A model generated the notes under the pieces. It ran no database searches and was not told where the DNA came from. It was given only the letters and a program-made list of their open reading frames with translations. A stretch of DNA of 64,000 nt from Mansonella perstans (lineage: Eukaryota; Nematoda; Chromadorea; Rhabditida; Onchocercidae): positions 124,001-188,000 of the forward strand of contig JBAMDO010000082.1 of assembly GCA_037074765.1 (NCBI GenBank). The letters are read 5' to 3'. Shown piece after piece: positions 33,840-45,720 of this stretch. The position numbers were made by a program, and so were the translations under genes. Every line of letters begins with the position of its first letter. Position 1 is the first letter of the stretch.

Positions 33840-36403
33840 AACAAATATCTCAGCAGTCTTACAGAACGTATTCAAAGGGAAATAGCATCTCCTAAAAGAG
33901 CAGAGAATCGAATGCGGAAGTTAGTGAAGATTTAAGAGCTCAATATCGGAAGAGATGAAAGGATTAGGAACGTAATGGTGCGAATCTCTAATGAAAACTC
34001 TTTAATCGACCAATCAAACTCACTTTATTCTTTGGAAGTAAATAAAGAAGACAGTGAAGAAATCCGAACAACAATGGCAAAGGATAAACCCAAAGAGGAA
34101 CTAATTGCTCTCTAAACTAGAGGAGCATAAAGAAGGCGAGAGCTTATTCAACCAAGTCCAACAACAAAACACTTACTATTAATAACTATTTTTTCACTGA
34201 TTCTACCACTTATCTCGACTGAAAATTGCAAGTGGGTTCCTGGTATTCCACTTAACCTTCCACAGAAATAGAACTGCAATGATCAGTTTACTGCAAACAT
34301 TTAAAAAAAAGAGATAGCGGTCTGTAATAAAATTCATAAAAGAATATCAGCGCTAAAATGCATCAATATTGCCTCGTATGGTATATACTAAAGCTTTTTT
34401 GAGATTCTTTCTATCTGTCAAATCAGAACACATCACTACTTCAGCAACTACTTCAAGCAAAGACCAAGTAAAATAAGATCTTAAACAAATATCTCCAAAT
34501 CAATGGAGAGCTATAAATAATATGCAACACTTCTTATGAATGTGTAGGAATTCGATGCCAATCAACAACAAATTTCCTGTTATAAAAGACAACAACTATC
34601 TAACCAAACAGCCAGAATGGAACATTTCAGAAGAGATCAACCAAGAAAGCATCATCATCCTTGTTTTGTTGCAGTTCTTACTCTGTTTCATGAAAATTAT
34701 CTTTTTACTAACTAATAAAACATTATTGTTTGAAATCGTGCTAGGTACCATTCTCCCAAAAATGATGAACAATTAAAATTCATTAATTAATAAATTCTTG
34801 GATCCATCAAATCAGAAATAAGATAATAAGTGATGATGTCCAAAATCTTAAATATTTGAAAATGTGAAAAGAGATGATTTCTTGAAATAACCCATGACCA
34901 GTGCTAAAATAATAACCATTTGCATAACTGAGTAAAAACTACTTATTTTATCAAAGTGTAGTGTAAAAAGAGTTATTTTAATTCTAAAAATTCGCCATCC
35001 AATCAGTTGACCTTTTCAGAAATGACCTGCCCTTACTTCTGAATTATGTTTAATAAGATGTATTACTCGTACAGTATGTACTAAAGCATTTTTAAGATTT
35101 TCTCTATCAGTAGAATCAGATCAAATCACTATTTCGATAACGGCCTCACATTTTTGTAAAGTACTCGATTAGCAAAAATTGAGCGGAAAGGACCTTAAAC
35201 CAGATATCTCCAAATCAATGGTGGACCATGAACAATACGTATTATTCTTATGGATGGCTCGGAATTCGATGCCCAACAAACTTCTTATTACAAGAAGGAG
35301 AAATATTCATCTATGATAGAAGAGAAACGGTATCGGATCTCGACACTATTCAACATTGCATCAGAGAAAGCGGAAAACACATGCGAATACTAGTGTCGAT
35401 CTATGGAATCTGAGTGTTTATATCGAGAAATTGGAAACTACCAAGCACGAGTATATGATGATCACATCATCACTGACGAACTTTAAGTGGCCTTTAATTT
35501 TAGATATAACAAAACAATTGATTCAAGAAACAGCGATTTCATCAATCCTAAGGACAGTAATATTATAATCGACAAAATAAGTCCAACAAGTCTCAACCAA
35601 AATACAAATTAGGTAATTTCAACTTATAAAATGATGGAAAGAACAGATTGCTCATGATGGAAAGAACAGAAGGAAAAACTATTGACACGGAAAATACCAA
35701 ATTTCAATATGTCTACAGTATTCTTCAAGAAAAATTTGAGCAAGATTCCATGAAATCTATCAACAAAACTGTCGTGAATATAATAACCTACAAACACTTA
35801 TTGAATGGGTATCACATGATAATCTTACTGCTGCAGCTAACCTAAAATATTACAAAGAGACGACATAATTGCAAAACAATGGAAGTCTGCAAACTGGACC
35901 TTGTAAATTAAAGAATTTCGAATTGAGACTAATAAAACTTACCAGTCGCATCACTGATCACTTTGAAATCGAAAGAATGAACGCTGAGTTGGAAAACCCA
36001 TCACAACGACAAACCCACAGCAATTATCCAGTCAAACAGCTAAAATGAAATATTTGGAAAGAGGTTAAACAAGAAGACAAAGAATTATCAGATCAAATCA
36101 GATATAGAGTTGATAAATTGACTGAAATAATACAAGAAGAACTGAACAATTTTGTCGACTCACAAATTCTTGACGTTTGTGCTTTCATAATATATTTGGT
36201 AATAATTCTCATTAAAAAAATAATTGTCGTTGAAATTAGATTTTTTCTGTTCCATATTTCATTTATCTTGTATTAAACAATCAAATCGAACGACAAACTC
36301 GACTGAAATTGAATTAGCTGTTTCACTAAAAACCAACCAGAACAAAATACTTATTGAACAATCAGATAAAATGAATATCTTTCATTATAATTTTCAAGCT
36401 TAA
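33840..36403 (+). pseudogene. Decayed env-like region of BEL/Pao element, partly duplicated
   Basis: Broken frames on the plus strand show two related segments: 34375-34780 and 35070-35580 share TATACTAAAGC(A/T)TTTTT, AGATTCTTTCTATC-type DNA and the words CCAGATATCTCCAAATCAATGG and GGAATTCGATGCC. Around 34200-34260 a frame contains TENCKWVPGIPLNLP. At 36045-36250 a frame with an amphipathic stretch is followed by a membrane segment (FIIYLVIILIKKIIVV) close to the next LTR, the position of the env transmembrane end in env-bearing nematode BEL elements. Many stops and frameshifts make it inactive. Confidence 0.55.
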
Positions 36404-37080
36404 AATCGGAAAAACCGAAATAATTATGGGATAGAATTTTAGCGCAAGTCAGATTATATCATGCTGTGATTATTTCTTTGAAATATGATAAATTGTAGAA
36501 TATTACAAAACGAATTTTATTACTTTGTTTTCGAAAAGTTTCAAATGTTTACCACCAATATCGTCAGTCATATGATTCTTCAGAAAGTTTTTGTCTTTCT
36601 ATTTACCTAAGGTTATGACTTTAAGCTCCTTTTTCGTAAACAGATACGAATAATGATACTATAATACAAAAGCATTGTTACTTATTTATAAAACCCAGTA
36701 ATCTGATGTTATAAACATTCACCCTATATAAAGGCTAGAGGCTAATTCCGCTGAAGTCAGTTTTCTCAGCATCAATTTCACCACTTCCTCCTACTGCTAT
36801 TATTTTCAACCAATACTGCCCTTTTTTTTTTTTTATCGTACTTACGTACTATTATTATTCTTCGTCACATAATGCGCGTTAGCTTATCATTTAATAACCT
36901 TTTTCGCACTAGCACCATTTCCCTCGTGTTTCTCCTCAATTCTATATTTCGATTCGCTACAATAAGTCGTTAATACTTGCATATTTCTTTCGTCGTCCTA
37001 CAGCAGTAATTCGTAATAATCTGTACGTCGTTCCATTGTAATTAATATCAGGACATCAATAGAACTACAACTACCTATAT
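36404..37080 (+). mobile_element. BEL/Pao-type LTR, copy 2 (near full length)
   Basis: It begins near TCGGAAAAACCGAAATAATT, has AGTCAGATTATATCATGCTG, the ACTATAATACAAAAGCATTG block, then CACCCTATATAAAGGCTAG (a TATA-like box) and GTCAGTTTTCTCAGC as a likely R-region start. The 3' limit is estimated by comparison with copy 3. Confidence 0.65.
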
Positions 37081-37348
37081 TTCAAATTTCATTGATAACA
37101 ATTGGAGTGTCCGTAAGTTATTCATTTTCAAAATCTTCTTTAATAAAAATACCTTTTTCCGACAGTAACCATTCGCGAGAAATAAATATTATAAATGTTT
37201 TACTTGGCTTGCAATTGAAAGTTAACTGATTAAAAATTAGAAATGAAAGCTTCAAAGATTATTTTATCCCAGCACTATCTTCTGGTTGGTAGTTTTTGTC
37301 TTTGCTTTCTTTTGCGTTGCAGTATTTCTGATTCAAAGTAAGAACTCT

Positions 37349-38470
37349 ATGATGTGGTTATCTTTGTTTTCTCTAATTTGCCTGCTTATTGTCGAACAAC
37401 CGATGGGAAAAGTTTTGAATAAAAAAGTTTCCGTACCTGATAACGATAATACATTACAGGTATTTCAAAATGTGTTTTTCATTACTTCTATGTTAAAGCA
37501 CTTTGTTTAATATATTTCAAAAAAAAAAAAATTTTATAAGATAAATTTTATAATATAACATATTGGATGAAAATTTGATGTTATAAGATACAATATGTTG
37601 GCTAAATACACTGTTTCCTGTGGATAATTATAACGATGAATCAGTTGAACTGCTACTTTTTCAATCCTATAAAATCATTTCAGCAAATACTATACAGGTC
37701 GGGAACGCTATATGCGAATTCAAAACTACCCAATTCCGAAACCAACTGGTGGATACCAATACCAGGTGTGGAACTTTGACATTATCTGAAATACGAATTT
37801 TGGAGCACATTTCTATTACTGCTGTAAACTTCAGGTCGATCACTAAAAGCAACGGTTGTACGAACTTATAACAGACAAATGGCAAACTATTATGCTACTT
37901 ACAACTTTTTCCAAACAAATGCAAGGAGTTTATGCAATAAAAATGTGCGTGTTGATTGAAATATCCTTTCTTTTTTCACTTTTCATGCCTTCATTCTTCT
38001 ACACTAATTATATTGCATTAAACATAGCAGTTCATAATTAGTAGAGAAAAGTAGTTTCACACTTTCGATTTTAATTATTTAAATTTTGCAGCGAGTGGCA
38101 TTAAGCAGTTTAAAAACCTGCGAGTTGGAAACCCCAATAACGCAGCAACAGGTTATTTGATATGATATAAATTCTTCACAAAAATAAGAATAGATTTCTT
38201 TTTCTCCTCTATTAAGCTTTTCATATTTCACAATCTAGAAATCATGGTCTTTAACTAGACCTCAAATCCTTCCTAAAAAATAGAATCCTTTGCATCGTCA
38301 ATTAAAATCAATTAAAAATCAATTACGCTTGGAAACTCTTAAATATGAACATGCCAACCTATATTCTAAAACTTTTTAAACAGGAATGCAACATAGCATT
38401 TGCATGGACCGAAAATGAATGGTCCACAGTGGAGATCGAAGGCATATGCAACATTAAGTCGATGTCATGA
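37349..38470 (+). CDS. Small secreted cysteine-containing protein, five exons
   Basis: Exons 37349-37459, 37684-37765, 37835-37944, 38092-38151 and 38384-38470 agree in phase and give 149 residues. A TTGCGTTGCAG acceptor lies 28 bases before the ATG. Exon 1 is a signal peptide, MMWLSLFSLICLLIVEQPMG. The body runs through SETNWWIPIPG, RTYNRQMANYYATYNFFQTN and LKTCELETPITQQQECNIAF, ending WSTVEIEGICNIKSMS. The last two cysteines are spaced exactly 19 residues apart with a tryptophan between, as in type 2 cystatins. The Q-x-V-x-G loop is not visible and the other spacing differs, so cystatin-like is only a suggestion. It lies between LTR copy 2 and a gag remnant, yet it has introns, so it is a host gene and not retroelement cargo carried as RNA. 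Exon 2 is the least certain exon. Confidence 0.55.
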
Positions 38471-38984
38471 AATCAAGAAAAAGCGTTTTCGAAATAGCTG
38501 AAGCTATCGGCGAAGTAATTGAATGCTTTATTAATAATGAAAAGGACAAGGTTAAATGTTACATCGCAATTACCATTTATATAAAAGTGTCGTTTTACTG
38601 CGCAGGTTCATGCATGTGTGCAACACTACTCCATGCATCTTTTCGCAAAAACAAACACTGCAGAAATCCGAGTTTCAGCATAATATTATTATTTCAACTA
38701 TCGTTGGTACATATTAGCAACTTTGTTACTAAAACTGTTTCATCATGCCAATAATTGGAAACTTGTTTAAAAATACTGACTAGAAGTTTCAAGACAGAAC
38801 ACACTTTTTTTGTTTTACAGCTTTTTAGCATCTGAAAACCCCGAAAATATGATACTTTCAGTCAAATCACACGCTGCTTGTCTTGTCAAAATATGAGATG
38901 AAGATAAAGAAATATAATAACTTAACCACAAATATACCTAAATGTTCATTTCCACTGCGTTGCAATTTCCGCTTTGAATTATTT
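38471..38984. other. Spacer between host gene and gag remnant
   Basis: A frame opens just after the stop of the secreted-protein gene (38467-38754, overlapping its end). It probably reads 3' flank. I see no support for a separate gene. Confidence 0.4.
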
Positions 38985-39496
38985 ACATACTTATTATACA
39001 AACTTATTGGAAAAACTAATCTTGAGTTCGATCCAAATGTCATCTAAGGAATTACCGAAGGCAATCCCTTTATCCGAATGTCAATTTCCCCCAATTATTC
39101 ATGCTCACTTTCAGTGGTGATCCACCACACTGAAAGGGATTCTAGAGCAGCTTTAATGCTGCTGTTCATTTCCAAGCTATCTCAGAAATCTAAAAACTGA
39201 ATTACTTAATTTCCTGTTTAAAAAGAACAGCATTGCAAGCTGCAAAGAGTTATGACATAGTCCCAGAAAATTATTTATGAAATCGAGAAAATGCTGACCA
39301 AGAAATGTGGCGACTCATCGACTATTACTAAATTACTATACAATAAACTATAATCCATCAACGAAATGAAAAGGAATGAATTGAAAGAGTAGAGAAAATG
39401 GAAAGAATTTTCCCGACAGTTAGAAGACTAGGAGAAAACCTAGAACATTCTAGCATCGAAACCGTAGTTGAAAGCAGATTACCACGAGTAGTTTAA
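38985..39496 (+). pseudogene. BEL/Pao gag remnant
   Basis: Across two frames, fragments resembling the retroelement gag core can be read: SECQFPPIIHAHFQW, KGILEQL, KTELLNFLFKKNSIASCK and PRKLF. The stretch at 39395-39480 (GGAAAGAATTTTCCCGACAG, CTAGGAGAAAACCTAGAACA) closely matches 40830-40880 in the next copy. The fragment stops directly at LTR copy 3, so most of the element is deleted. Confidence 0.6.
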
Positions 39497-40155
39497 AATG
39501 TTTGGCACAAGCCAAATAATCATAGTATGCTATGATTATTTCTAAGAGACATGATTAATTGCAGAATGTCACATGATGATTTGTTACTTAGTTTTCAAAG
39601 TTTCAAGGTATTTCCTATCAAAATTGTCAATCATATGACTTATGGGAATCTGTCGTAATTTGGCTTACTATTTTGTTTTCGAAAATTCACTTATTTCAGC
39701 GTATCTTCGTAAATAATGCTTATTAATAGTTCTTTGATCTTATAAACATAGTTCCTTATTTACGATTCCCATTAATACGTTGTAAATAATCTGCATATAT
39801 AAACCCCCGGTAATTGTGATTAGCTCCATCAAAAACCGCTAATCTACTGCTATCTTTATCTTCGTAAACAATTTACACCCATATAAGAGCTCTTTAGTTC
39901 TGTTTAAGTCAGTTTCAGTTGTTCTTTTCCAAAAATACCACTAGCTTCTACTATCAACAATAATTCTCGCTTTGATTCAACACCTAAAAACATTATTATC
40001 AATATCTTCACGTACCTTGGTATTCTTCCTCAATTCTGCTATTTGATCTGCAATATTAATACTTATATATCTCTACCATCATATCATAATAAGTATCACA
40101 ATAACTGATATTAAGCCACACGTCTTTCTGTTGTAAGTGATATCTGGTAATAAAA
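39497..40155 (+). mobile_element. BEL/Pao-type LTR, copy 3 (5' end truncated)
   Basis: Homology to the other copies begins at TTTGGCACAAGCCAAATAAT, about 35-40 bases inside the LTR, and continues through ATTGCAGAATGTCACATGAT, TTTCAAAGTTTCAAGGTATT and the CATATATAAACCCCCGGTAA TATA-like region. It ends about TTGTAAGTGATATCTGGTAA. The missing 5' end shows that this LTR was joined to gag sequence by a deletion. Confidence 0.65.
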
Positions 40156-40180
40156 AATTACAACTGGCCGTACATTATTG

Positions 40181-40372
40181 TAATTTTTGTCTGTCAAAAG
40201 CAGCAACCAAGACCGCACCATTTAACAACAACAGAGCTCTACCATGATTTTCTTGTACAGATAAGTCAAGTAAACGGATCTGTGCCAAACCACGCTGAAA
40301 AGAACTAACTTCATACCAGTTATCACGCAACAAGGCATAAAGTTGGATAATCACACCGATGTTGTAAATCAC
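40181..40372 (-). other. Well-preserved short reading frame inside decayed element
   Basis: The minus strand is open for about 65 codons with normal protein texture (VIIQLYALLRDNWYEVSSFQ, GLAQIRLLDLSVQENHGRAL, LNGAVLVAAFDRQKLQ) and frequent GGT, CGT and TTG codons unlike the AT-driven frames around it. It lies just inside the LTR, antisense to the element, beside a run of about 29 T (a poly-A upstream of the frame on its own strand). I do not recognise the family. A captured host exon, an organelle- or bacterium-derived insert, or chance are all possible. Confidence 0.35.
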
Positions 40373-40619
40373 AATTGAAGTTTTCCTTTAATTCTTTTTT
40401 TTTTTTTTTTTTTTTTTTAAATCTAAATCCAATTCGCAATGGTATCGAAGAGTACATAAGTCAATCATAAAAAAATTTAATTCTTCTCACAACTAACAAA
40501 ATAATTTTTCACGAAAAATTATTTTCGTGAAGTGCGGTTGAAATTAATTCTGGATAATATGACTCCACAATAATAGGAAGTATTAAACCTGTAAAAGAGA
40601 GACTTCCAGCCTATTTCTC

Positions 40620-41455
40620 GAAATAAAGACTTTGATGTCAAATCTCCGCAGCTAACTTTCATAACAAGGGAACGACTTCAACTGTACGAAGCTAAAAAAG
40701 GACTCCTCGAAAATCTTGCGAATAATATCAATCGAATCAGTGAACGATAAACGAATCGAATATACACATAAATCTCTCAGTATGACAAGAAGAAAGGAGC
40801 AACAAGAAAGCAATAGAAAAAATGGAAAGAATTTCCCGACAACTTGAGGTGCTAGGAGAAAATCTAGAACACTCTAATATTGAAACGAAAGCCGACTACC
40901 AAGATCAATACTGCACAATGTATATCACCAAAAAATAGCTGAACCCCATGGTCAGTATCAAAACTTAAACGATTTCTTGGGAATTTCATCAATCAATGTA
41001 AATGAAAAAGTAAGAAATCAATTTTCATTTACTCATATGGACAAGAAATATATCTTATCTAAGATTAAGCAGAATCCAGAAAGCTATAATGAAACCTCAA
41101 CATTAACGACCATTCACAACGAAAAAAAGATTCCTTATCCTAGAATAATAAAAAGCCAAATCGAACAAAGAAAACCGTGCACTTTTTGTAGTCAAAATCA
41201 CTGGGATAGTGAATGTCAAATATATCCCACAGTGAATGCTCGAATGAAACGTTTCAAGTAAGAATTTGTTTGAAGATACATCAAGGCGAAGAATGCAAAA
41301 GAAGGGTCAAATGTTTTTACAGCAAAATTGCTCATAATGTGCAGTATGTGAAAAAAGGAATCAACCCATTTGAAGAAAACTTTGTACCCTTAACAAGAGC
41401 CAGAAAAACGAAGAAATCAACAAATTGGAAGAATATCCAATCAACTACAGTCTGA
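40620..41455 (+). pseudogene. BEL/Pao gag remnant with zinc knuckle
   Basis: Frames show a helical N-terminal piece (LQLYEAKKGLLENLANNINR), then a CTFCSQNHWDSEC zinc knuckle (CX2CX4HX4C as usual in gag). A second, damaged knuckle in a shifted frame has GEECKRRVKCFYSKIAHN, where a cysteine is replaced by serine. Several frameshifts and stops are present. Confidence 0.7.
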
Positions 41456-41459
41456 CAAT

Positions 41460-43126
41460 GATAACACAAAAGAATGCAATAACGAAGAAGCAAGGTAAAA
41501 AACTTTGCTATTATGCAAGAAATAACTGTATTTAACCCATTATAACCAGAATGAAAGGAAGAAGCTTTAGCACTACTTTGATTGGGTACAACTACTTTTT
41601 TTGTGTTGAAGGGATTAGTTTAGCTACTAGATTTGACAGAAACTTAGAAATAAGAATTAAGATCAGCTCCTTTCGGTATTAGAAACCCCAAATCATGTAT
41701 TGCTACTTAAGCGCACCTCAGTATACAAAGGTGAGATTATCGAAATATGTGCTAATGTAATCGAATATCTGACCAGTAAATTACATTCTGTTAAAATACC
41801 GACAGCGAATCAAACGATGAATTTGAAAAATTATTAGAAACTTGGAAACGACTCGATATCTTGATCGGTGCGGATCATTTTTTCAAATTTTTAGAACTGA
41901 ATAAAATCGAAAAAAAGTAAAATCCGGATTCTCATTATTTCATAGAAAGTTGGACTGTTGATCATTGAAAGTGGTGATATAAATCAACTTTGTCAAACAG
42001 GCGCGACACATACTTCTAATATAATTTGTGTTGCCACTTTAATCTCCAGATCAGAAATAGAAAATTTTTGGAAGTTAGAAATTTTGGAAATATAGGAAAG
42101 ACCTAATGTCGACAAAGATGACAAGATATTGAAACAGTTTAGGAGATTCATAAAAAAATATAACAACAGATATCGAATGAGACTGCCATGGAAAGAATTA
42201 AAGGATAAATTAAGCAACAATTTTAGACTATGCTTGGGGTATCTAAAAATTCTAGTCAAACGATTACAACAGGAATCAATTCTCAACTTATATAAATAGA
42301 CATCGAATACGCTGACTTCAATGAAAAGGTGGATGTTGTAACTATTTACGGCATCATGGCGCATTAAGTCCTGGTAAAAACACTACTAACCTAAAAATCT
42401 TTTATGACGCTTCAGTACCTTCGAGGAAAGAAGAGTTTGAACGAAGTGCTATACCGAGGCCTGGTCATACTACCAAACTCCGACACTAAAATTCCGGACG
42501 ATGAAAAGAAATAGTGATAATTATCGACATCGAAAAGGTCTTTTTACAGATAGAATTGTATTCTGGCGATAGAAATTCTACTTGATTTTTTGGTTCACAA
42601 TATTAATTGAACAAAACAAAATGTTATTAAAAGAGTTCCCTTTTTTTTTTGTTTTAAAAGAGTTCCTTTCGAATCATCTCATTAGCTTTTTTATTAAGGC
42701 CACACTATCATCTGGAAACTTACGGCAATAAAATAGCCTTCGAAATAAAGAGTATTTATTTGGATAATATTACATTATCGGCCAATGGAACTAAAGAAGC
42801 TCTATTGAAATATGAAGAAAGTCTTCAATAAAGTTGCAACGAATGTAAAAGAATTTTTCTTTAATGATGAAGAATTTAATGAACGAATAGCCGAATATTA
42901 TAAAGCAAAAGCGATAAAAAATAATTTCCTTGGCATTAATTGGATTCATGATTTAGATATTATCCGTATAACCTTGAAATCAAGTAGATTATTTCGCAAT
43001 TCGTCGCATCGCAATATGATAAATTGGATTTTTAATCTCATCGATGACTTCATTCAAATTATTTCTTCAATGCTTCCAGAACAGACCTTGGGATCAGCTC
43101 TTAATCCACGAAATGAACGGCAATAA
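41460..43126 (+). pseudogene. BEL/Pao protease and reverse transcriptase remnant
   Basis: In three frames I can read a protease-linker segment ending [14 protein letters not shown], a linker with MRLPWKELKDKLSNNFRLCL, the RT start with ETFYDASVPSRK and RT motif A (IDIEKVFLQIELYSGDRN). After a large internal deletion comes the RT motif C region ([20 protein letters not shown], about 42751-42810) and a better-preserved stretch at 42812-43126 ([18 protein letters not shown]). Integrase and RNase H cannot be seen. The gene is broken and inactive. Confidence 0.75.
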
Positions 43127-43859
43127 TCGCTGCTAACGCTTATTTTTCTCTATCATTTCACTCAAGTTACCGATCCAACATGCTATCATCTCCTTTTCTG
43201 TTTATTCAATCTCTCGGGATTTAAGAACGATTGTAACCTATTCGTGTTGACTGATAGATAGTAAATATTATCTGTATTTCTGGTATTCTTATATAACAAA
43301 AGAGTCAATAGATCCTTGAAATTAACAAATCAATCTTCGTAAAATAGTTTCCCTTACTAAACGAGGCAAATTAACCTCCTTTCGATAAAGGAAACAAAGA
43401 AGTCGAGCTATTTCAATGAAGGAAACAAGAAGTCGAGTTATTTCAGTAAAGGAAATAAGGAAGTCGACCTTTTCAGAAAAAAGAAAACCAAAAACTTTTG
43501 CGAAAAATTGGGGCCATGAGCCGCAAACGATAATAATTGGAAACGCCTTACTGTCCAAAGAAAAACTAATTCGATTTTTTAATGAAATTAAGAATTGGAC
43601 TTTAAGCCAATAGATTAATTGCTCAAAGAAGAATTGCAACATTGATATAAGACAAGAAGCCGACTCCAATATATCTTTGACAATCTTCGAGACAAATTCA
43701 AACGACAACTTGAAAAGATATTTCAGAGAAGCTGATAGGATTGAAATAATCTATTACTTCTAATTAAATGGTTATCATACATAATCTAACTTTAACAGCT
43801 TCATTTCTGTTACAAAAAAATTATATAATAGCAACACGGACCGATAAGAAATTACAAAC
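43127..43859. other. Degraded retroelement interior, unassigned
   Basis: Short frames on both strands exist, and there is a local near-repeat with GGAAACAAAGAAGTCGAGCT and GGAAACAAGAAGTCGAGTTA followed by a third GGAAATAAGGAAGTCGACC copy at 43388-43465. It is probably part of the element's env-like region. Confidence 0.4.
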
Positions 43860-44372
43860 GTCACCTTCTGATATCTATTAGCTATCGACACTTACAGGAT
43901 TGTTCAATTTGAAAGCGACATAATCAAAATTGTTGAAAGAATCAGTGCGAACTGGAGATATTAGTAAGAAAACAAAAAACTATCACTGCTGGATCAAGAC
44001 AGCCAAACATGGAATTCCGCCTTGAATCAAGTGAACAAAACGAAGAATTTGAAAACAACTGGAATATGGTTTCACTATTGAATTAATAGAGAATTTATAC
44101 AATTCATTACTCAATTGCGATTAATCACAATTTGTATATGTACTCTACTAATATCAATTGTGTTAGTCGCTATTAAAATCAAGTTTGAATTAATTCATTC
44201 CGTAATTTGCTCACAGTGTATAAACTTCCAAATCAGATAACGACTCTAACTGAAGCTAAACCAGTCTCTTTCTAAAAATCCAAGATCAAAAAATACTTCT
44301 TAAACCAAAATTCTTTGACATATTTTCGTTGCATAGCCTAAAGAAATACATTTTTTTCCATCAGTCGGAAGA
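43860..44372 (+). pseudogene. Env-like C-terminal remnant, copy 3
   Basis: A frame with a polar stretch (FRLESSEQNEEFENNWN) is followed by a hydrophobic span (CICTLLISIVLVAIKI) and, after about 200 bases, the next LTR. The arrangement matches the region before 36404. Stops interrupt it. Confidence 0.5.
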
Positions 44373-44640
44373 GTCAGAAAAACCGAAATAATTTTGCATT
44401 ACAAAATTATTCAACAATAAGCCAAATGATCTTGCAATATAATAATATTTTGGAAAAATTACGAAATTCTTGAGCTTTGTAATTTGAAGATTTTAATGTA
44501 AAAGTTGGATTAAAGTATTTTTACCACTATTTATTGTTTTTGTTTTACTGAATATTTACTTATTTGTCAGGCTTAATGTTCTCTCATGCATTCGTTTTTT
44601 AAAATATAATTGGTTAATTCATATTAAAGAAAAAATATAG
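44373..44640 (+). mobile_element. BEL/Pao-type LTR, copy 4 (partial)
   Basis: GTCAGAAAAACCGAAATAAT followed by AATAAGCCAAATGATCTTGC matches the LTR start. Later parts are too eroded to follow. Confidence 0.55.
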
Positions 44641-44899
44641 AACCAATCTTCTTGAGTAGTGCCATTTTTAACGGTAAGCGTACCCATCTCTGATCTTTTT
44701 TTATTTTTACATTGACTTATTCTCTAACCACTACTAGTTGCTGGTCATTAAATTTGGCATTTAACTGAAACAACAATAAACTTTGCTAACAATTTTTCGA
44801 CATCGGATTAATGTTGTATTATAAAGAATTAAGATCGCGCAAGTTTACCATTTCCTTAATTTAATATTTCCTTTATCAAAGATTTTTCGCAACAGGGAG

Positions 44900-45627
44900 A
44901 ATGAAATGATTACAACAACGAATTGTAACGACAACCTTTACCTAATGGATGGTGATATTGTTATTTTGACGAAGCAAATGATTATTGAACATTCTATCCA
45001 AAATTCAGCCAACTTCAATTTTTGAAGGAAAGTTAATTATGATGGAAAAAACCGAAGAAGTTTTTGAGAATGCAAAATTCCAATATATGCGTGTCAGATT
45101 TCAAGACGTCTTACGAAACAAACAAGCTAATGTCTCTTTTTTTTAAATCTTTAAAAAATGTATGTTGAATACTACTTATCTGTTACTTCCTGTAATCTGA
45201 TTGGTCAAATCATTGCAAAAGTTTACTATATATAACGACCTTCTGAAGACCATTGATTTATTTCCACCAAATAGGATTCTGAGAAGAATTAAACAAACAG
45301 GGTGAAGAATTTGCAGAACAAACTGAACAAACAGAACTCGATAAAATTACTGCATTAATACAAGAAAACTCAATTTATCATTTGTGGGCGATTAATCACT
45401 ATTTGTTGTTTGTGTTCTAATAATATAAATTGTATTAATGTTTATTAAGATCAATATCAAGTTCCCAAGTTAAATAATGACTCACTGAAACGAGATCACT
45501 CTTTCCATCCAACAATCAAGAAGAAGAAGCATCAACTGAACAACCCAAATTAACCGAACTAAATATTTATTTTTATTATCCTCTTATCGCTTTTTTGAAA
45601 CTTCCGGTCTTCTTCATTTGAGAATAC
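44900..45627 (+). pseudogene. Env-like remnant, copy 4
   Basis: The segment near 45040-45120 (TGATGGAAAAAACCGAAGAA, AAATTCCAATATATGCG) is similar to 35655-35750 (TGATGGAAAGAACAGAAGGA, AAATTTCAATATGTC). A frame at 45280-45420 has a polar helix (NKQGEEFAEQTEQTELDKIT) followed by a short hydrophobic stretch. It is strongly decayed. Confidence 0.5.
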
Positions 45628-45720
45628 CGAGAAATAGCCAGAAATAATTTTGAAATATAGAATTGCACTGACTCTAATTCTAATCAAATATAGTTGGCAA
45701 GTTTGATTTACGGAATTCAA
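45628..45720 (+). mobile_element. Possible LTR start, copy 5
   Basis: ACCGAGAAATAGCCAGAAAT plus AATTTTGAAAT resembles the LTR start, at the expected place after an env-like tail. The similarity is weak. Confidence 0.3.
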
